DNA from: Cellvibrio fontiphilus_A
Lineage (GTDB): Bacteria; Pseudomonadota; Gammaproteobacteria; Pseudomonadales; Cellvibrionaceae
Direction of reading: 5' to 3'
Length of the DNA stretch: 64,000 nt
Assembly (NCBI RefSeq): GCF_042646205.1
Contig: NZ_JBHRTF010000003.1
Coordinates: 372,001 to 436,000, forward strand
The position numbers and the translations under genes were made by a program. Under the pieces are notes generated by a model that ran no database searches, was not told the DNA's origin, and saw nothing but the letters and a program-made list of their open reading frames with translations. Positions within the stretch are counted from its first letter, which is position 1. Each line of letters begins with the position of its first letter. Of the stretch, positions 34,722-43,932 are shown one piece after another.

Positions 34722-35567
34722 ATGTCGGATAACAGCCTACCTAATCGCATTGCCGCGGAAGATGTAACCCAAGTCACTACCTGGGTATTGCCACCGGTAT
34801 CGGATAACGGCCGGGTGCTGTCCTCCGCCGAGAAAGAGGCGCGCGAACGCCGTGAGCGGTTATTGCGCCGCGAGCAGGAAACCATCGAAACCGTAGAAAT
34901 AGCGGAAGAAGCTCCGCCACAAGTGGGCATGACCGCCGAGGAAATGCAGGCCATTTTTGATGCCGCAGAAAAAGACGGTTTTGAGCAGGGCCACAAAGAG
35001 GGTTTTGCCAAGGGTAATACCGAAGGTTTTGAGGCAGGGCGTCAGCAGGGTTTAATGGAAATGCGCGCACAATTGGTGGCCGAGCAGCAGCGTTTCCAGC
35101 GCTTGGCCAACGCTTTGCTGGAGCCACTTAACAGCCAGGACGATGACACCGAGCAGCTGTTATTGGATGTAATTTGTACCCTGACCCAGAGCGTGGTGCA
35201 GCGCGAACTGCTCACCGACTCCTCCCACATACTGGCGCTGGTCAAAAGCGCGGTCGCCGCACTGCCTATTGGTAGCAAAAATATTCGTGTCTGTTTAAAC
35301 CCTGACGATTTGGCCGCTGTGGAAACCTACGCCGCCGAACAGCAACTGAATTGGCAGTTTTTTGGCGATAGTGAATTGCTGCCCGGCGGCTGTCGCATAG
35401 AAACGCCCGAAAGCCGGGTAGATTTTTCGGTATCCACCCGTTTGCAAACGCTGCTGGAGCAATTTGTTACCAAACAGCTGGCGGCCGGTGATGAAGCAGG
35501 GGACGAGGATGCTGTTGGCAATCAGCTTGGCGATCACTCCCCACTTGAACCCGGCAACGAGGCTTAA
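34722..35567 (+). CDS. fliH: Flagellar export ATPase regulator FliH
   Basis: 281 residues. After a charged N-terminus, glycines at 86, 90, 94, 98, 102, 106 and 110 form seven consecutive turns of the GxxxG repeat that marks FliH helices. The C-terminal domain (V-V-Q-R-E-L, I-R-V-C-L-N-P-D-D, L-P-G-G-C-R-I-E) binds FliI. Acts as a peripheral stalk and inhibitor of the ATPase. The 91-base gap from fliG shows no clear promoter. Confidence 0.93.
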   Translation: MSDNSLPNRIAAEDVTQVTTWVLPPVSDNGRVLSSAEKEARERRERLLRREQETIETVEIAEEAPPQVGMTAEEMQAIFDAAEKDGFEQGHKEGFAKGNTEGFEAGRQQGLMEMRAQLVAEQQRFQRLANALLEPLNSQDDDTEQLLLDVICTLTQSVVQRELLTDSSHILALVKSAVAALPIGSKNIRVCLNPDDLAAVETYAAEQQLNWQFFGDSELLPGGCRIETPESRVDFSVSTRLQTLLEQFVTKQLAAGDEAGDEDAVGNQLGDHSPLEPGNEA

Positions 35568-35569
35568 TC

Positions 35570-36955
35570 ATGGCCGAACGCCGTTCCATCCAATCCCGCT
35601 TGCGCAGTTACGCCCCGCGTAAAATTACCAGTATTGAACCCCAGGCCGAGGGCCGCATCACCCGCGCGGTGGGGTTGACCTTGGAAGCTGTTGGTTTGAA
35701 TGTGTCGGTGGGGCGCCAGTGCGAAATCATCAACAACGACAACCGCCGTATCGAGGCGGAAGTGGTGGGTTTCTCCGGCGACAAGGTGTTTCTCATGCCC
35801 ATCAAGCGGGTAGAGGGCTTGCAACCCGGCGCCCGCGTTGTCCCAGTGGCCACCCAAATGGGCATGCGCATTGGCCCGCAACTCTTGGGGCGCGTGGTTA
35901 ACGGAATTGGTCAGCCGCTGGATGGCAAAGGCCCGTTAATTGGCGATGAGTTTCTGGATTTTAACCCCCGTGAAATCAACCCCCTGCAGCGCCACCCCAT
36001 CAGTGAACCGCTGGATGTCGGTGTGCGCGCCATCAATGCGCTGATTACTGTGGGGCGCGGCCAACGCTTGGGGCTGATGGCAGGTTCCGGTGTAGGTAAA
36101 AGTGTACTCATGGGCATGATGACCCGCTTCACCACAGCTGATGTAGTGGTGGTGGGGCTGGTAGGGGAACGTGGCCGCGAGGTAAAAGAATTTATCGACC
36201 ATATCCTTGGCGAAGAGGGCTTGCGCCGCGCGGTGGTGGTCGCATCGCCTGCGGATGATGCGCCGCTTATGCGCCTGCGTGCCTCCCAGCTTTCCAGCCG
36301 TATCGCCGAGTACTACCGCGATCAGGGGCTGAACGTTCTATTGCTGATGGATTCACTCACCCGTTTTGCCCAAGCCCAGCGCGAGATTGCGCTGGCAATT
36401 GGTGAACCGCCAGCCACCAAAGGTTATCCGCCTTCGGTATTTGCCAAGATTCCCCAGTTGGTGGAGCGCGCCGGTAATGCGGCCCAAGGGGAAGGTTCCA
36501 TCACCGCGTTTTACACGGTGCTCACTGAAGGCGACGATCTGCAAGACCCGATTGCTGACTCGGCGCGGGCGATTCTGGACGGCCATGTCGTCCTCTCGCG
36601 CCGCTTGGCGGAGGAGGGGGTTTACCCTGCGATTGATGTGGAAGCCTCCATCAGCCGCGCCATGCAGAACATAGTGGATGATGAACACCTGAAAATGATG
36701 CAGCGTTTCAAACAGCTACTGGCGCGCTATCAACAAAACCGCGATTTGATCGCCATCGGCGCCTATACCCCCGGCGCCGATCCGGATACCGACATGGCCA
36801 TTGAACGCTTCCCGCATTTGCGCGCGTTTATTCAGCAGGGTATTCGGCAGGGGGTGCATATGCCAGAGTCCATTGCCAACCTCAAAGCACTGCTCAAACC
36901 ACCGGCCAACGCCAAGGGCACCAGCCCCTTGGCAGCGCAACATCGCCCCCGCTAA
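35570..36955 (+). CDS. fliI: Flagellum-specific ATPase FliI
   Basis: 461 residues. F1-beta-like ATPase with Walker A G-S-G-V-G-K-S, Walker B L-L-L-M-D-S and the L-T-R-F-A-Q-A-Q-R-E-I signature. Drives delivery of subunits to the export gate. Starts two bases after the fliH stop. Confidence 0.97.
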   Translation: MAERRSIQSRLRSYAPRKITSIEPQAEGRITRAVGLTLEAVGLNVSVGRQCEIINNDNRRIEAEVVGFSGDKVFLMPIKRVEGLQPGARVVPVATQMGMRIGPQLLGRVVNGIGQPLDGKGPLIGDEFLDFNPREINPLQRHPISEPLDVGVRAINALITVGRGQRLGLMAGSGVGKSVLMGMMTRFTTADVVVVGLVGERGREVKEFIDHILGEEGLRRAVVVASPADDAPLMRLRASQLSSRIAEYYRDQGLNVLLLMDSLTRFAQAQREIALAIGEPPATKGYPPSVFAKIPQLVERAGNAAQGEGSITAFYTVLTEGDDLQDPIADSARAILDGHVVLSRRLAEEGVYPAIDVEASISRAMQNIVDDEHLKMMQRFKQLLARYQQNRDLIAIGAYTPGADPDTDMAIERFPHLRAFIQQGIRQGVHMPESIANLKALLKPPANAKGTSPLAAQHRPR

Positions 36956-36970
36956 TGCAAGTGAAGCACT

Positions 36971-37423
36971 ATGGCTGAATCCCGCGCAAAACGTATGCAG
37001 GTGGTCTTAACCCTGGCGCAAAAGCAGGAGGATGAGGCTGCCAACAAATTAAGCCAGTTCCGCGAACAGCTCGCCCAGGAGCAGCGCCAATTGGTGGAGT
37101 TGCGGGATTATGCGACACAATATTTACATGCCCAGGGCGCACTGCGCGAGGGCATATTGGCGCATGAACTGATCAATTACAGCAGCTTTATCCACCGCTT
37201 GAATGAAGCCTGTACCGAGCAGGAAGCCAAGGTGGCGCGTATGACCAAGCTCTTGGATTCGCTCCAACAGCAGTGGCGAGTCAAACACCAAAAGCGTAAA
37301 TCCATCGAGGAGTTGATTGTGCGTTTGCAACATGAGGACGAGCTGATTGCGGATAAGCGCCTGCAAAAAGAACTGGATGAGTTGAGCGCGCAACAATTGT
37401 TACGCCAGCGCGATACCAACTAA
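36971..37423 (+). CDS. fliJ: Flagellar export protein FliJ
   Basis: 150 residues forming one long antiparallel coiled coil rich in Glu, Gln, Lys and Arg, with no other domain. FliJ is the central stalk of the FliI ring and contacts FlhA. Identified by length, coiled-coil pattern and position right after fliI. Confidence 0.88.
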   Translation: MAESRAKRMQVVLTLAQKQEDEAANKLSQFREQLAQEQRQLVELRDYATQYLHAQGALREGILAHELINYSSFIHRLNEACTEQEAKVARMTKLLDSLQQQWRVKHQKRKSIEELIVRLQHEDELIADKRLQKELDELSAQQLLRQRDTN

Positions 37424-37649
37424 TCGGGGATAGCCTGATAATTGGGGGATAGCCTGACCAGACAGGGCTTTGCCAACAGCTGCAATGAATAATTAAACTT
37501 TGGTAGTGAAAAATCAAATTAGCCTTGGTGCTTTGTTTTATGGTCTATCCTTAGCATGTGCAATCCTTGGCAAGCGCAATACCCAGAGCCGCGAGCGCTA
37601 CCGGGTTGTGTTGGTGGAAATATCCGGACGTTTTTTGAAGAGGTAAGAC

Positions 37650-37955
37650 ATGGCGATCACGTCAACAGTATCCCCTGATGGCAATCAAGTCACTATATAC
37701 ATCCAGGGTCGCTTCGATTTCAGCTCCCATCAGGAATTTCGCAGCGCTTATGAAAAACTGGCGCAAGCGCCCATTCACTACCGTGTAGATTTGCAGGGGA
37801 CTTCTTATCTGGATAGTTCGGCGCTGGGTATGTTGCTACTGTTGCGCGACTATGCTGGCGGCGAGCAGTCCAATATCCAAATAGTTAACTGTGCTCCCGA
37901 TGTTAAAAAGATCCTTCTGATATCCAATTTCGAACAGCTGTTTGATATCCAGTAG
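37650..37955 (+). CDS. STAS-domain anti-sigma factor antagonist (HsbA-like)
   Basis: 101 residues, one STAS domain. The phosphorylatable Ser is in S-Y-L-D-S-S-A-L-G-M. In Pseudomonas, HsbA is the target of HsbR and switches between binding an anti-sigma factor and promoting biofilm signalling. Here it precedes an HsbR-like and an HPt gene within the fli cluster. A ribosome site AAGAGG is upstream; 227 bases separate it from fliJ. Confidence 0.85.
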   Translation: MAITSTVSPDGNQVTIYIQGRFDFSSHQEFRSAYEKLAQAPIHYRVDLQGTSYLDSSALGMLLLLRDYAGGEQSNIQIVNCAPDVKKILLISNFEQLFDIQ

Positions 37956-38006
37956 TGTTATTAGCTGCCGTTGCGGGCGGCTTATCCGATGTATGGATGC
38001 GATTCT

Positions 38007-39716
38007 ATGAATGATATGCGCCGCCTTAAAATTCTGGTTGCAGACGATACGGATACAGACCGCCTGATTCTTGAAAGTATTGTGCGCAAAGAGGGCCACA
38101 CAGTGGTATCGGCGCGCAATGGTGTTGAAGCTATTGCTGTCTATGCCGCCGAAAAACCGGATTTGGTGTTGCTTGATGCACTAATGCCGGAACTGGATGG
38201 TTTTGGCGCTGCCCGCAAAATAAAAGAACTGGCCGGTGATGAACTGGTTCCGATTATTTTTCTGACTTCCCTGTCGGACACCGAATCGCTGGTGCAATGC
38301 CTGGATGCCGGCGGCGATGATTTTCTCTCCAAACCCTATAACCGGGTGATACTGCAAGCCAAGATCAAATCCTTCAACCGCATGCGCGAAATACACAGCA
38401 CCATGCTCACCCAGCGCGATCAAATTGTGCAGTACAACAATCGCCTGTTGCAGGAGCAAACCGTCGCCAAACATGTGTTTGATAATGTTGCCCACAGCGG
38501 TTGTTTGAATGCGGGCAACGTCCGGTATTTTTTATCCTCCCTTGCGGTATTTAATGGCGATGTATTGGTCGCCGCCATGCGCCCCTCCGGCAGCATGATG
38601 GTATTGCTGGGCGATTTCACCGGTCACGGTTTGCCCGCGGCCATAGGTGCTATGCCCTTGGCATCTACCTTTTACGGTATGGTGCCAAAAGGGTTTTCCA
38701 TGACCGATATCCTGCGCGAAATAAATGCAAAGCTAAAAAATACCCTGCCGGTGGGAATTTTTTGCTGCGCCACTATGATGGATATCAACTTCCGCAAGAA
38801 ACACCTCAAAATCTGGAACGGCGGCCTGCCGGACTGTTTTATTTATCATCATAAAGACCGCCGTATCAGCGCAGTAAAGTCCACCCATTTGCCATTGGGG
38901 GTGCTTTCCAATCGCGCGTTTAAAGACAATTGTGAATATTTTGATTTGGAAAAAGAGGATCGTATTTTTGCCTGGTCAGATGGTATTCATGAAGCGCGTA
39001 ATGCCGCCGGCGATATGTTTGGCGAAGAGCGACTGAAGGCTGTTTTTGACAAGAATCAGGAACCGGACAATTTGTTCAAGGAAATTATCGAAAACGTACA
39101 ACAATTTGTTGGTAGCAGTGAAAAGGACGACGATCTCTCGCTGCTGGAAATTCGCATGGATGAGCCGGCACGAGTGAATGAATTTGCCCTGCATGCCAGT
39201 GATAAATATGGCAACTCGGAAATTGAATGGGCTATGCGCTTTGAGGTGAAACCAACCAGTTTTAAAGTGTTTGACCCGCTCCCCATGTTGCTGAATGTGT
39301 TGATGGAAGTGCCCAGTTTGCGCGCCTTTAGCAGTACGCTTTACACCATCCTTGCCGAGCTTTATACCAATGCGCTGGATCACGGTGTGTTAAAGCTGGA
39401 TTCAGACCTCAAGTCCACGGCTGAGGGTTTTGCCGATTATTATCGTTTGCGCGAGGAGCGGATCAATAACGTCACTGACGGGTTTGTGCGCATTTATATC
39501 AACCACAAGACCAATGAAAATGGCGGCTTACTCAAAGTGCGTATTGAGGACAGCGGCGATGGTTTTGATCACAGCGGGCGCAGTGAGAACACCTTATCAA
39601 CCTTTGGTTACAGCGGCCGTGGCATTGCATTGGTGGAGAAACTTTGTGGTAGGGTAACTTACCTGGGAGTCGGCAATATTGTTGAAGTTGAATTCTCCTG
39701 GGTGAGTGATGATTAG
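38007..39716 (+). CDS. Response regulator - PP2C phosphatase - kinase (HsbR-like)
   Basis: 569 residues from the ATG at 38007. A receiver domain (Asp57 in L-V-L-L-D-A-L-M-P) is followed by a helical linker, a SpoIIE-type PP2C phosphatase domain (G-D-F-T-G-H-G-L-P-A-A, F-A-W-S-D-G-I-H-E-A) and a C-terminal HATPase domain (E-L-Y-T-N-A-L-D-H-G, S-G-R-G-I-A-L-V). The architecture and length match P. aeruginosa HsbR (about 571), a dual kinase/phosphatase acting on the neighbouring STAS protein and controlled by an HPt protein. Confidence 0.92.
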   Translation: MNDMRRLKILVADDTDTDRLILESIVRKEGHTVVSARNGVEAIAVYAAEKPDLVLLDALMPELDGFGAARKIKELAGDELVPIIFLTSLSDTESLVQCLDAGGDDFLSKPYNRVILQAKIKSFNRMREIHSTMLTQRDQIVQYNNRLLQEQTVAKHVFDNVAHSGCLNAGNVRYFLSSLAVFNGDVLVAAMRPSGSMMVLLGDFTGHGLPAAIGAMPLASTFYGMVPKGFSMTDILREINAKLKNTLPVGIFCCATMMDINFRKKHLKIWNGGLPDCFIYHHKDRRISAVKSTHLPLGVLSNRAFKDNCEYFDLEKEDRIFAWSDGIHEARNAAGDMFGEERLKAVFDKNQEPDNLFKEIIENVQQFVGSSEKDDDLSLLEIRMDEPARVNEFALHASDKYGNSEIEWAMRFEVKPTSFKVFDPLPMLLNVLMEVPSLRAFSSTLYTILAELYTNALDHGVLKLDSDLKSTAEGFADYYRLREERINNVTDGFVRIYINHKTNENGGLLKVRIEDSGDGFDHSGRSENTLSTFGYSGRGIALVEKLCGRVTYLGVGNIVEVEFSWVSDD

Positions 39717-39740
39717 CCAGGCAATGACTAACCTATACCA

Positions 39741-40088
39741 GTGAGCGACACAATCATGGAACATCTGGACTACGAAACCCTTAATACACTGCGCCAGGTA
39801 ATGGAGGAGGATTTTGGTTTATTGATCGATACATTCATTCAGGATTCCAATGATCGTATTGTGAAACTGCGTGAAGTGGTTGGCGGCACAGAGGCCGACC
39901 CTATTCGCAGAGCCGCCCACAGTTTTAAAGGGAGTAGCAGCAATATCGGCGCCTTGCGCCTGACGGCGCTTTGTCATTCTCTGGAAAAGAAAGCCATGAC
40001 GAATAACCTGGAGCAGTTGGACCAGGATTTGTTAGACATAGAACAAGAATTCGCCCAGGTTCAGGAATTACTTCGTACTCTCGCCTAG
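39741..40088 (+). CDS. HPt domain phosphotransfer protein (HptB-like)
   Basis: 115 residues from a GTG; an ATG at 39756 is the alternative. The HPt motif R-A-A-H-S-F-K-G-S-S-S-N-I-G-A contains the phospho-accepting His. It probably passes phosphate from hybrid kinases to the receiver domain of the preceding gene. Closes the STAS - PP2C regulator - HPt set. Confidence 0.9.
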   Translation: MSDTIMEHLDYETLNTLRQVMEEDFGLLIDTFIQDSNDRIVKLREVVGGTEADPIRRAAHSFKGSSSNIGALRLTALCHSLEKKAMTNNLEQLDQDLLDIEQEFAQVQELLRTLA

Positions 40089-40094
40089 CCACTT

Positions 40095-40110
40095 TGGCAC
40101 CTCCCTTGCA
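40095..40110 (+). promoter_or_regulatory. Sigma-54 promoter of fliK
   Basis: TGGCAC-N5-TTGCA, with GG at 40096-40097 and GC at 40108-40109, ten bases apart. Close to consensus; start near 40121, about 63 bases before fliK. It lies right after the HPt stop codon. Confidence 0.85.
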
Positions 40111-40183
40111 AATCACTGCCTGAATAGAACCATTTTGTTGATCGAGCGGCAAAGCGTTGCCGCGGTCAGCTCAGGAGTGATCG

Positions 40184-41752
40184 ATGAATAGCAGCAACCT
40201 TTTGGATAGTTTATTCGCTGCAGGCAAAACCAGCCCTGCGCCTAAAAAAAATACCAAGCAACAAGCATCCAACCAAGCGGCTGAAGGTTTTCAAAACGCT
40301 ATGGCACAGGTACGGCCAAAAGTTGCCGCTCGTCCCACTCAAAAAGCACAGCCCCAGAGTGATACTGCGGTTACCCAAGCACGCAAAGAAATTCCACGAG
40401 CTGATTCCCGGCCAACCAGCAGCAATCGCCCGGAAAAGGCGCGCGATTCAAAACCGGAAACCCAACCGGCGGAACAACATAAGCATCGGCCAGCTGCAGA
40501 TAAAACATCGATAAAAGATTCGCCTGTACAAGAGGAGTCAAACACCTCAGCAGATGACAATGTTTACGCAGAGCAAGGCAAGGGCGGTGATGCATCGGCA
40601 GTCGGCTCCACCGAAAAAGAAGGCTCGACAGATTCACCGCTGGAACAGCAATCACTCCTCCAACCCCTGGTTAGCCTGGATGTGTTATTGCCTCAAGATC
40701 AAAATCTGCCGTTGAACGAGGGGGCGCTTGTCAATGGATTGGTGGCTGATGCGGCAAGTCAGCTTGTCACCGATCTGAACCTGATACCAACTACTGAACT
40801 TGCATCCATTGCTGAGCCAAGCACTGAACTCAATCTGGATGGTTTATCCGGGCAAGAGCTGGCAGCCTTGTTAGTTCCCGAGTCTACCAATGGGGTGATC
40901 GCTCCTTCTGGTGTGCCCAATGCATTAGCAGGCTCTGGTGTGCCCAATGCATTAGCAGGCTCAGCTACTGCGAGTGCAGCAATAAATAGCGCACTGGGTT
41001 TGAATCCACTGCAAGGCATTGCGGCCGGTGCAGTGCTGCCGGAACCAGCCATTGAAGGGGAGTTGGCTTTTGAAGGAGAGCTAGCTTTGGCACCGGAAGC
41101 GGCAGCTGGCGATGAATTGTTGGCTGACAGTGACATTGGCGATAACCCGGATCTACTTCTGCTAAATGCCAAAACGGTGATGGCTAAATTGGCAGAGGCG
41201 AGCGCCAGTTCCTTGGATAAACCTGCTCCTGTAGCAGAACTGCCTAAAACCTTGTCTGCTACGGCGCCAGCAATCGAAACCCTGAGTCGTTTGGCCGAGG
41301 CCCAATCACCCACTGCACGTGGGTTTGTTGTGCAAACCGGTGTGCCTGTACCTATGGGGCAACCGCAATGGGGGCAGGGTGTGGGTGAGCGGGTTTTGTG
41401 GCTCGCAGCGCAAAATGTCAGTGCCGCAGAAATCCGTCTGGACCCGCCAGAGCTGGGGCCAATGCAAGTCAGAGTGAGCGTTAACCAGGAGCAAGTGAAC
41501 GTCAGCTTTGTAAGCCCGCACCCCGCGGTACGCGATGCCCTGGATCAACAATTACAACGCCTGCGTGAGATGTTTTCCGAACAGGGGTTGAATTTGGGTA
41601 ATGTTGATGTGTCGGATAAATCTTTTTCGCAGCAGGATCAGGAGCGCGACGAAACCGCACGTAAAGGCACTGTCACTCTGGATAACGAAGAGCTGACTCC
41701 CACCGCCAGTCAGATTGTTATGTCCAATCGTTTGGTGGATCACTACGCCTGA
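40184..41752 (+). CDS. fliK: Flagellar hook-length control protein FliK
   Basis: 522 residues. The N-terminal about 380 residues are low complexity (Gln, Ala, Pro, Glu), as expected for the molecular ruler, and contain a perfect 27-bp tandem repeat at 40907-40960 that doubles G-V-P-N-A-L-A-G-S. The C-terminal substrate-switch domain has L-D-P-P-E-L-G-P-M-Q-V-R-V and L-R-E-M-F-S-E-Q-G-L. A CAGGAG ribosome site is upstream of the ATG. Confidence 0.93.
   Translation: MNSSNLLDSLFAAGKTSPAPKKNTKQQASNQAAEGFQNAMAQVRPKVAARPTQKAQPQSDTAVTQARKEIPRADSRPTSSNRPEKARDSKPETQPAEQHKHRPAADKTSIKDSPVQEESNTSADDNVYAEQGKGGDASAVGSTEKEGSTDSPLEQQSLLQPLVSLDVLLPQDQNLPLNEGALVNGLVADAASQLVTDLNLIPTTELASIAEPSTELNLDGLSGQELAALLVPESTNGVIAPSGVPNALAGSGVPNALAGSATASAAINSALGLNPLQGIAAGAVLPEPAIEGELAFEGELALAPEAAAGDELLADSDIGDNPDLLLLNAKTVMAKLAEASASSLDKPAPVAELPKTLSATAPAIETLSRLAEAQSPTARGFVVQTGVPVPMGQPQWGQGVGERVLWLAAQNVSAAEIRLDPPELGPMQVRVSVNQEQVNVSFVSPHPAVRDALDQQLQRLREMFSEQGLNLGNVDVSDKSFSQQDQERDETARKGTVTLDNEELTPTASQIVMSNRLVDHYA
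40907..40960 (+). repeat. Perfect 27-bp tandem duplication in fliK
   Basis: Two identical adjacent 27-base units, 40907-40933 and 40934-40960, encode nine residues each in the ruler domain. In-frame, so length changes here alter ruler length without breaking the gene. Confidence 0.95.
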
Positions 41753-41847
41753 TCCACCAATCAAACTTCACAAGGCTCATTCCATTCTCTTTCGCAAAGC
41801 TTCCATCCGCTGCTAAGCTTCCTAAGGCTATACTGGTAGGGCGATAC

Positions 41848-41863
41848 TGGCATAAGTATTGCT
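41848..41863 (+). promoter_or_regulatory. Sigma-54 promoter of fliL
   Basis: TGGCAT-N5-TTGCT, with GG at 41849-41850 and GC at 41861-41862, ten bases apart. Start expected near 41874, 39 bases before fliL. Confidence 0.8.
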
Positions 41864-41912
41864 CAACCCCCTTTAAGCCCGCTATTAGCCCAGCAAGTGA
41901 CGGAGTTTTGAC

Positions 41913-42467
41913 ATGGCTCAGGCCCCCAAAAAAGCAAATGATGCCGGCGCTAACGCCGAAGCAGCCCCAAAGAAGAAAAAACTCCTAATGATGATTGGTG
42001 TGGGCGTTGCCTTGGTGGCGCTCTCTGTGGGTGGCACGGTTGTCGCGCTGAAAATGTTGGCACCTCCTGCTGAAGCGCCAGCCGAAACTGCCGAGTCCCA
42101 TGCCACATTGGCACCAGCCGTGTATGTAGAGTTGGCTCCCAACTTTGTTATCAATTATTCCGTTGATGGTCGCCAGCGCTACCTGCAGGCATCAATAACC
42201 CTTATGCATCGCGATCCCTTGTTGGACAGTCTGTTGCAATTACACATGCCAGCTATTCGCAATGCCCTAGTGATGTTGCTCAGCAGCAAAGACTTTAATA
42301 GCTTGCAGACGCCCGAAGGCAAAGAGCAGGCAAAAACAGAAGCGCTGACCGTGATCCAAACCTTGTTAAAAAAAGAGCAGGACGCATTGGTGGCCAGCGG
42401 TGTTGAGGAAGGTTTAACGACTGCGAATATCGAACAAGTTTTATTTACCAATTTTGTAATGCAATAA
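41913..42467 (+). CDS. fliL: Flagellar basal-body-associated protein FliL
   Basis: 184 residues: a lysine-rich cytoplasmic start, one membrane segment (about residues 28-48) and a periplasmic domain with Y-V-E-L-A-P-N-F-V-I-N-Y, R-Y-L-Q-A-S-I-T-L and a C-terminal I-E-Q-V-L-F-T-N-F-V. FliL surrounds and supports the stator. First gene of fliLMNOPQR-flhB. Confidence 0.95.
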   Translation: MAQAPKKANDAGANAEAAPKKKKLLMMIGVGVALVALSVGGTVVALKMLAPPAEAPAETAESHATLAPAVYVELAPNFVINYSVDGRQRYLQASITLMHRDPLLDSLLQLHMPAIRNALVMLLSSKDFNSLQTPEGKEQAKTEALTVIQTLLKKEQDALVASGVEEGLTTANIEQVLFTNFVMQ

Positions 42468-42477
42468 GGAATCCGCC

Positions 42478-43530
42478 GTGCAAGATTTACTCTCGCAAGA
42501 CGAAATCGATGCGCTCCTCCATGGCGTTGATGACGGCGATATAGATACCGAATCGGACGTTGAGCCGGGTACGGTAAAAACCTATGACCTGACCAGTCAG
42601 GATCGTATTGTGCGCGGGCGTATGCCCACGCTGGAAATGATTAACGAGCGCTTTGCCCGTTACACGCGCATCAGCATGTTTAACTTACTGCGCCGCACTG
42701 CCGATGTGTCGGTGGGCGGTGTACAAATCCAAAAATTCGGCGAATACGTGCACACGCTTTACGTGCCCACCAGCTTGAATATGGTGAAGTTTCGTCCGCT
42801 GCGCGGCACTGCACTGATTATTTTGGATGCACGTTTGGTATTTAAATTGGTGGATAACTTTTTTGGTGGTGATGGTCGCCACGCCAAAATTGAAGGTCGC
42901 GAATTTACGCCCACCGAATTGCGCGTTGTACAAATGGTGTTGAATCAGGCGTTTGTGGATTTAACCGAAGCCTGGAAGGCAGTGTTTCCTATTTCGTTTG
43001 AATACGTGCATTCAGAAGTAAACCCATCGCTTGCCAACATTGTTAGCCCCAGTGAAGTAGTGGTGGTCAGTACCTTTCATATTGAATTGGATGGCGGTGG
43101 GGGTGAAATGCACATCACCGTGCCTTACTCCATGATTGAACCCATCCGTGAAGTATTGGATGCCGGTTTGCAAAGCGACAGTGACGAGCACGATGAACGC
43201 TGGGAGAAAGCCCTGCGTGAAGATGTACTCTCTGCCAAGGTCGATTTGGAATGCGACATAGTTCGCCGCGATATTACCCTGCGCGACATAGTGGATTTAA
43301 AAGAGGGCGATATTATTCCGGTTGAATTCCCCGATTACCACGTACTCACCGCCAATGGCGTTCCCATGTTCAGAACCCAGCTCGGGCAATCCAATGGTTT
43401 TCTGGCATTAAAAATCAAAGAATTTATTGATCGCAGTAGTGCCTACAATATTACTGGCACTAAAGCGGAACAAATCGCAAATATGAAAGGCGAAAGCCAC
43501 GCGACAAAAGGTGATAAAAATGGCAAGTGA
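42478..43530 (+). CDS. fliM: Flagellar motor switch protein FliM
   Basis: 350 residues with a GTG start. N-terminal CheY-binding peptide L-L-S-Q-D-E-I-D-A-L-L-H-G at residues 3-15, middle CheC-like domain with G-G-V-Q, and C-terminal SpoA domain. Binding of phosphorylated CheY to the N-terminus switches rotation direction. The end overlaps fliN by 11 bases. Confidence 0.97.
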   Translation: MQDLLSQDEIDALLHGVDDGDIDTESDVEPGTVKTYDLTSQDRIVRGRMPTLEMINERFARYTRISMFNLLRRTADVSVGGVQIQKFGEYVHTLYVPTSLNMVKFRPLRGTALIILDARLVFKLVDNFFGGDGRHAKIEGREFTPTELRVVQMVLNQAFVDLTEAWKAVFPISFEYVHSEVNPSLANIVSPSEVVVVSTFHIELDGGGGEMHITVPYSMIEPIREVLDAGLQSDSDEHDERWEKALREDVLSAKVDLECDIVRRDITLRDIVDLKEGDIIPVEFPDYHVLTANGVPMFRTQLGQSNGFLALKIKEFIDRSSAYNITGTKAEQIANMKGESHATKGDKNGK

Positions 43531-43924
43531 TGATATCGATCAAGATTCAATGGCAGACGATTGGGCCGCAGCGATGGCCGAGCAGGCTGAAGTGGATGAG
43601 GCAATGGCCAACGCTGTTTCATTTGATGAATTGAAAAGTGAAGCAATTAAGCAAACACCGGGCAGCCCGGATCTGGATGTGATTCTGGATATTCCCGTTT
43701 CTATTTCCATGGAAGTAGGGCGCACCTCCATTACCATTCGCAATTTATTGCAGCTCAACCAAGGCTCGGTGATTGAGCTGGATCGCCTTGCGGGTGAACC
43801 ATTGGACGTATTGGTTAATGGCACTTTGATTGCTCATGGTGAAGTAGTGGTAGTGAATGAAAAGTTCGGCATTCGTATGACGGATGTTATTAGCCCTGCT
43901 GAGCGTATTAAAAAACTGCGTTAG
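43520..43924 (+). CDS. fliN: Flagellar motor switch protein FliN
   Basis: 134 residues from the ATG at 43520 inside the end of fliM. An acidic N-terminus precedes the SpoA domain: D-I-P-V-S-I-S-M-E-V-G-R-T, L-L-Q-L-N-Q-G-S-V-I-E-L, V-N-G-T-L-I-A-H-G-E-V-V-V-V-N-E-K-F-G-I-R. Forms the bottom of the C ring with FliM. Confidence 0.96.
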   Translation: MASDDIDQDSMADDWAAAMAEQAEVDEAMANAVSFDELKSEAIKQTPGSPDLDVILDIPVSISMEVGRTSITIRNLLQLNQGSVIELDRLAGEPLDVLVNGTLIAHGEVVVVNEKFGIRMTDVISPAERIKKLR

Positions 43925-43932
43925 GAAATGCC

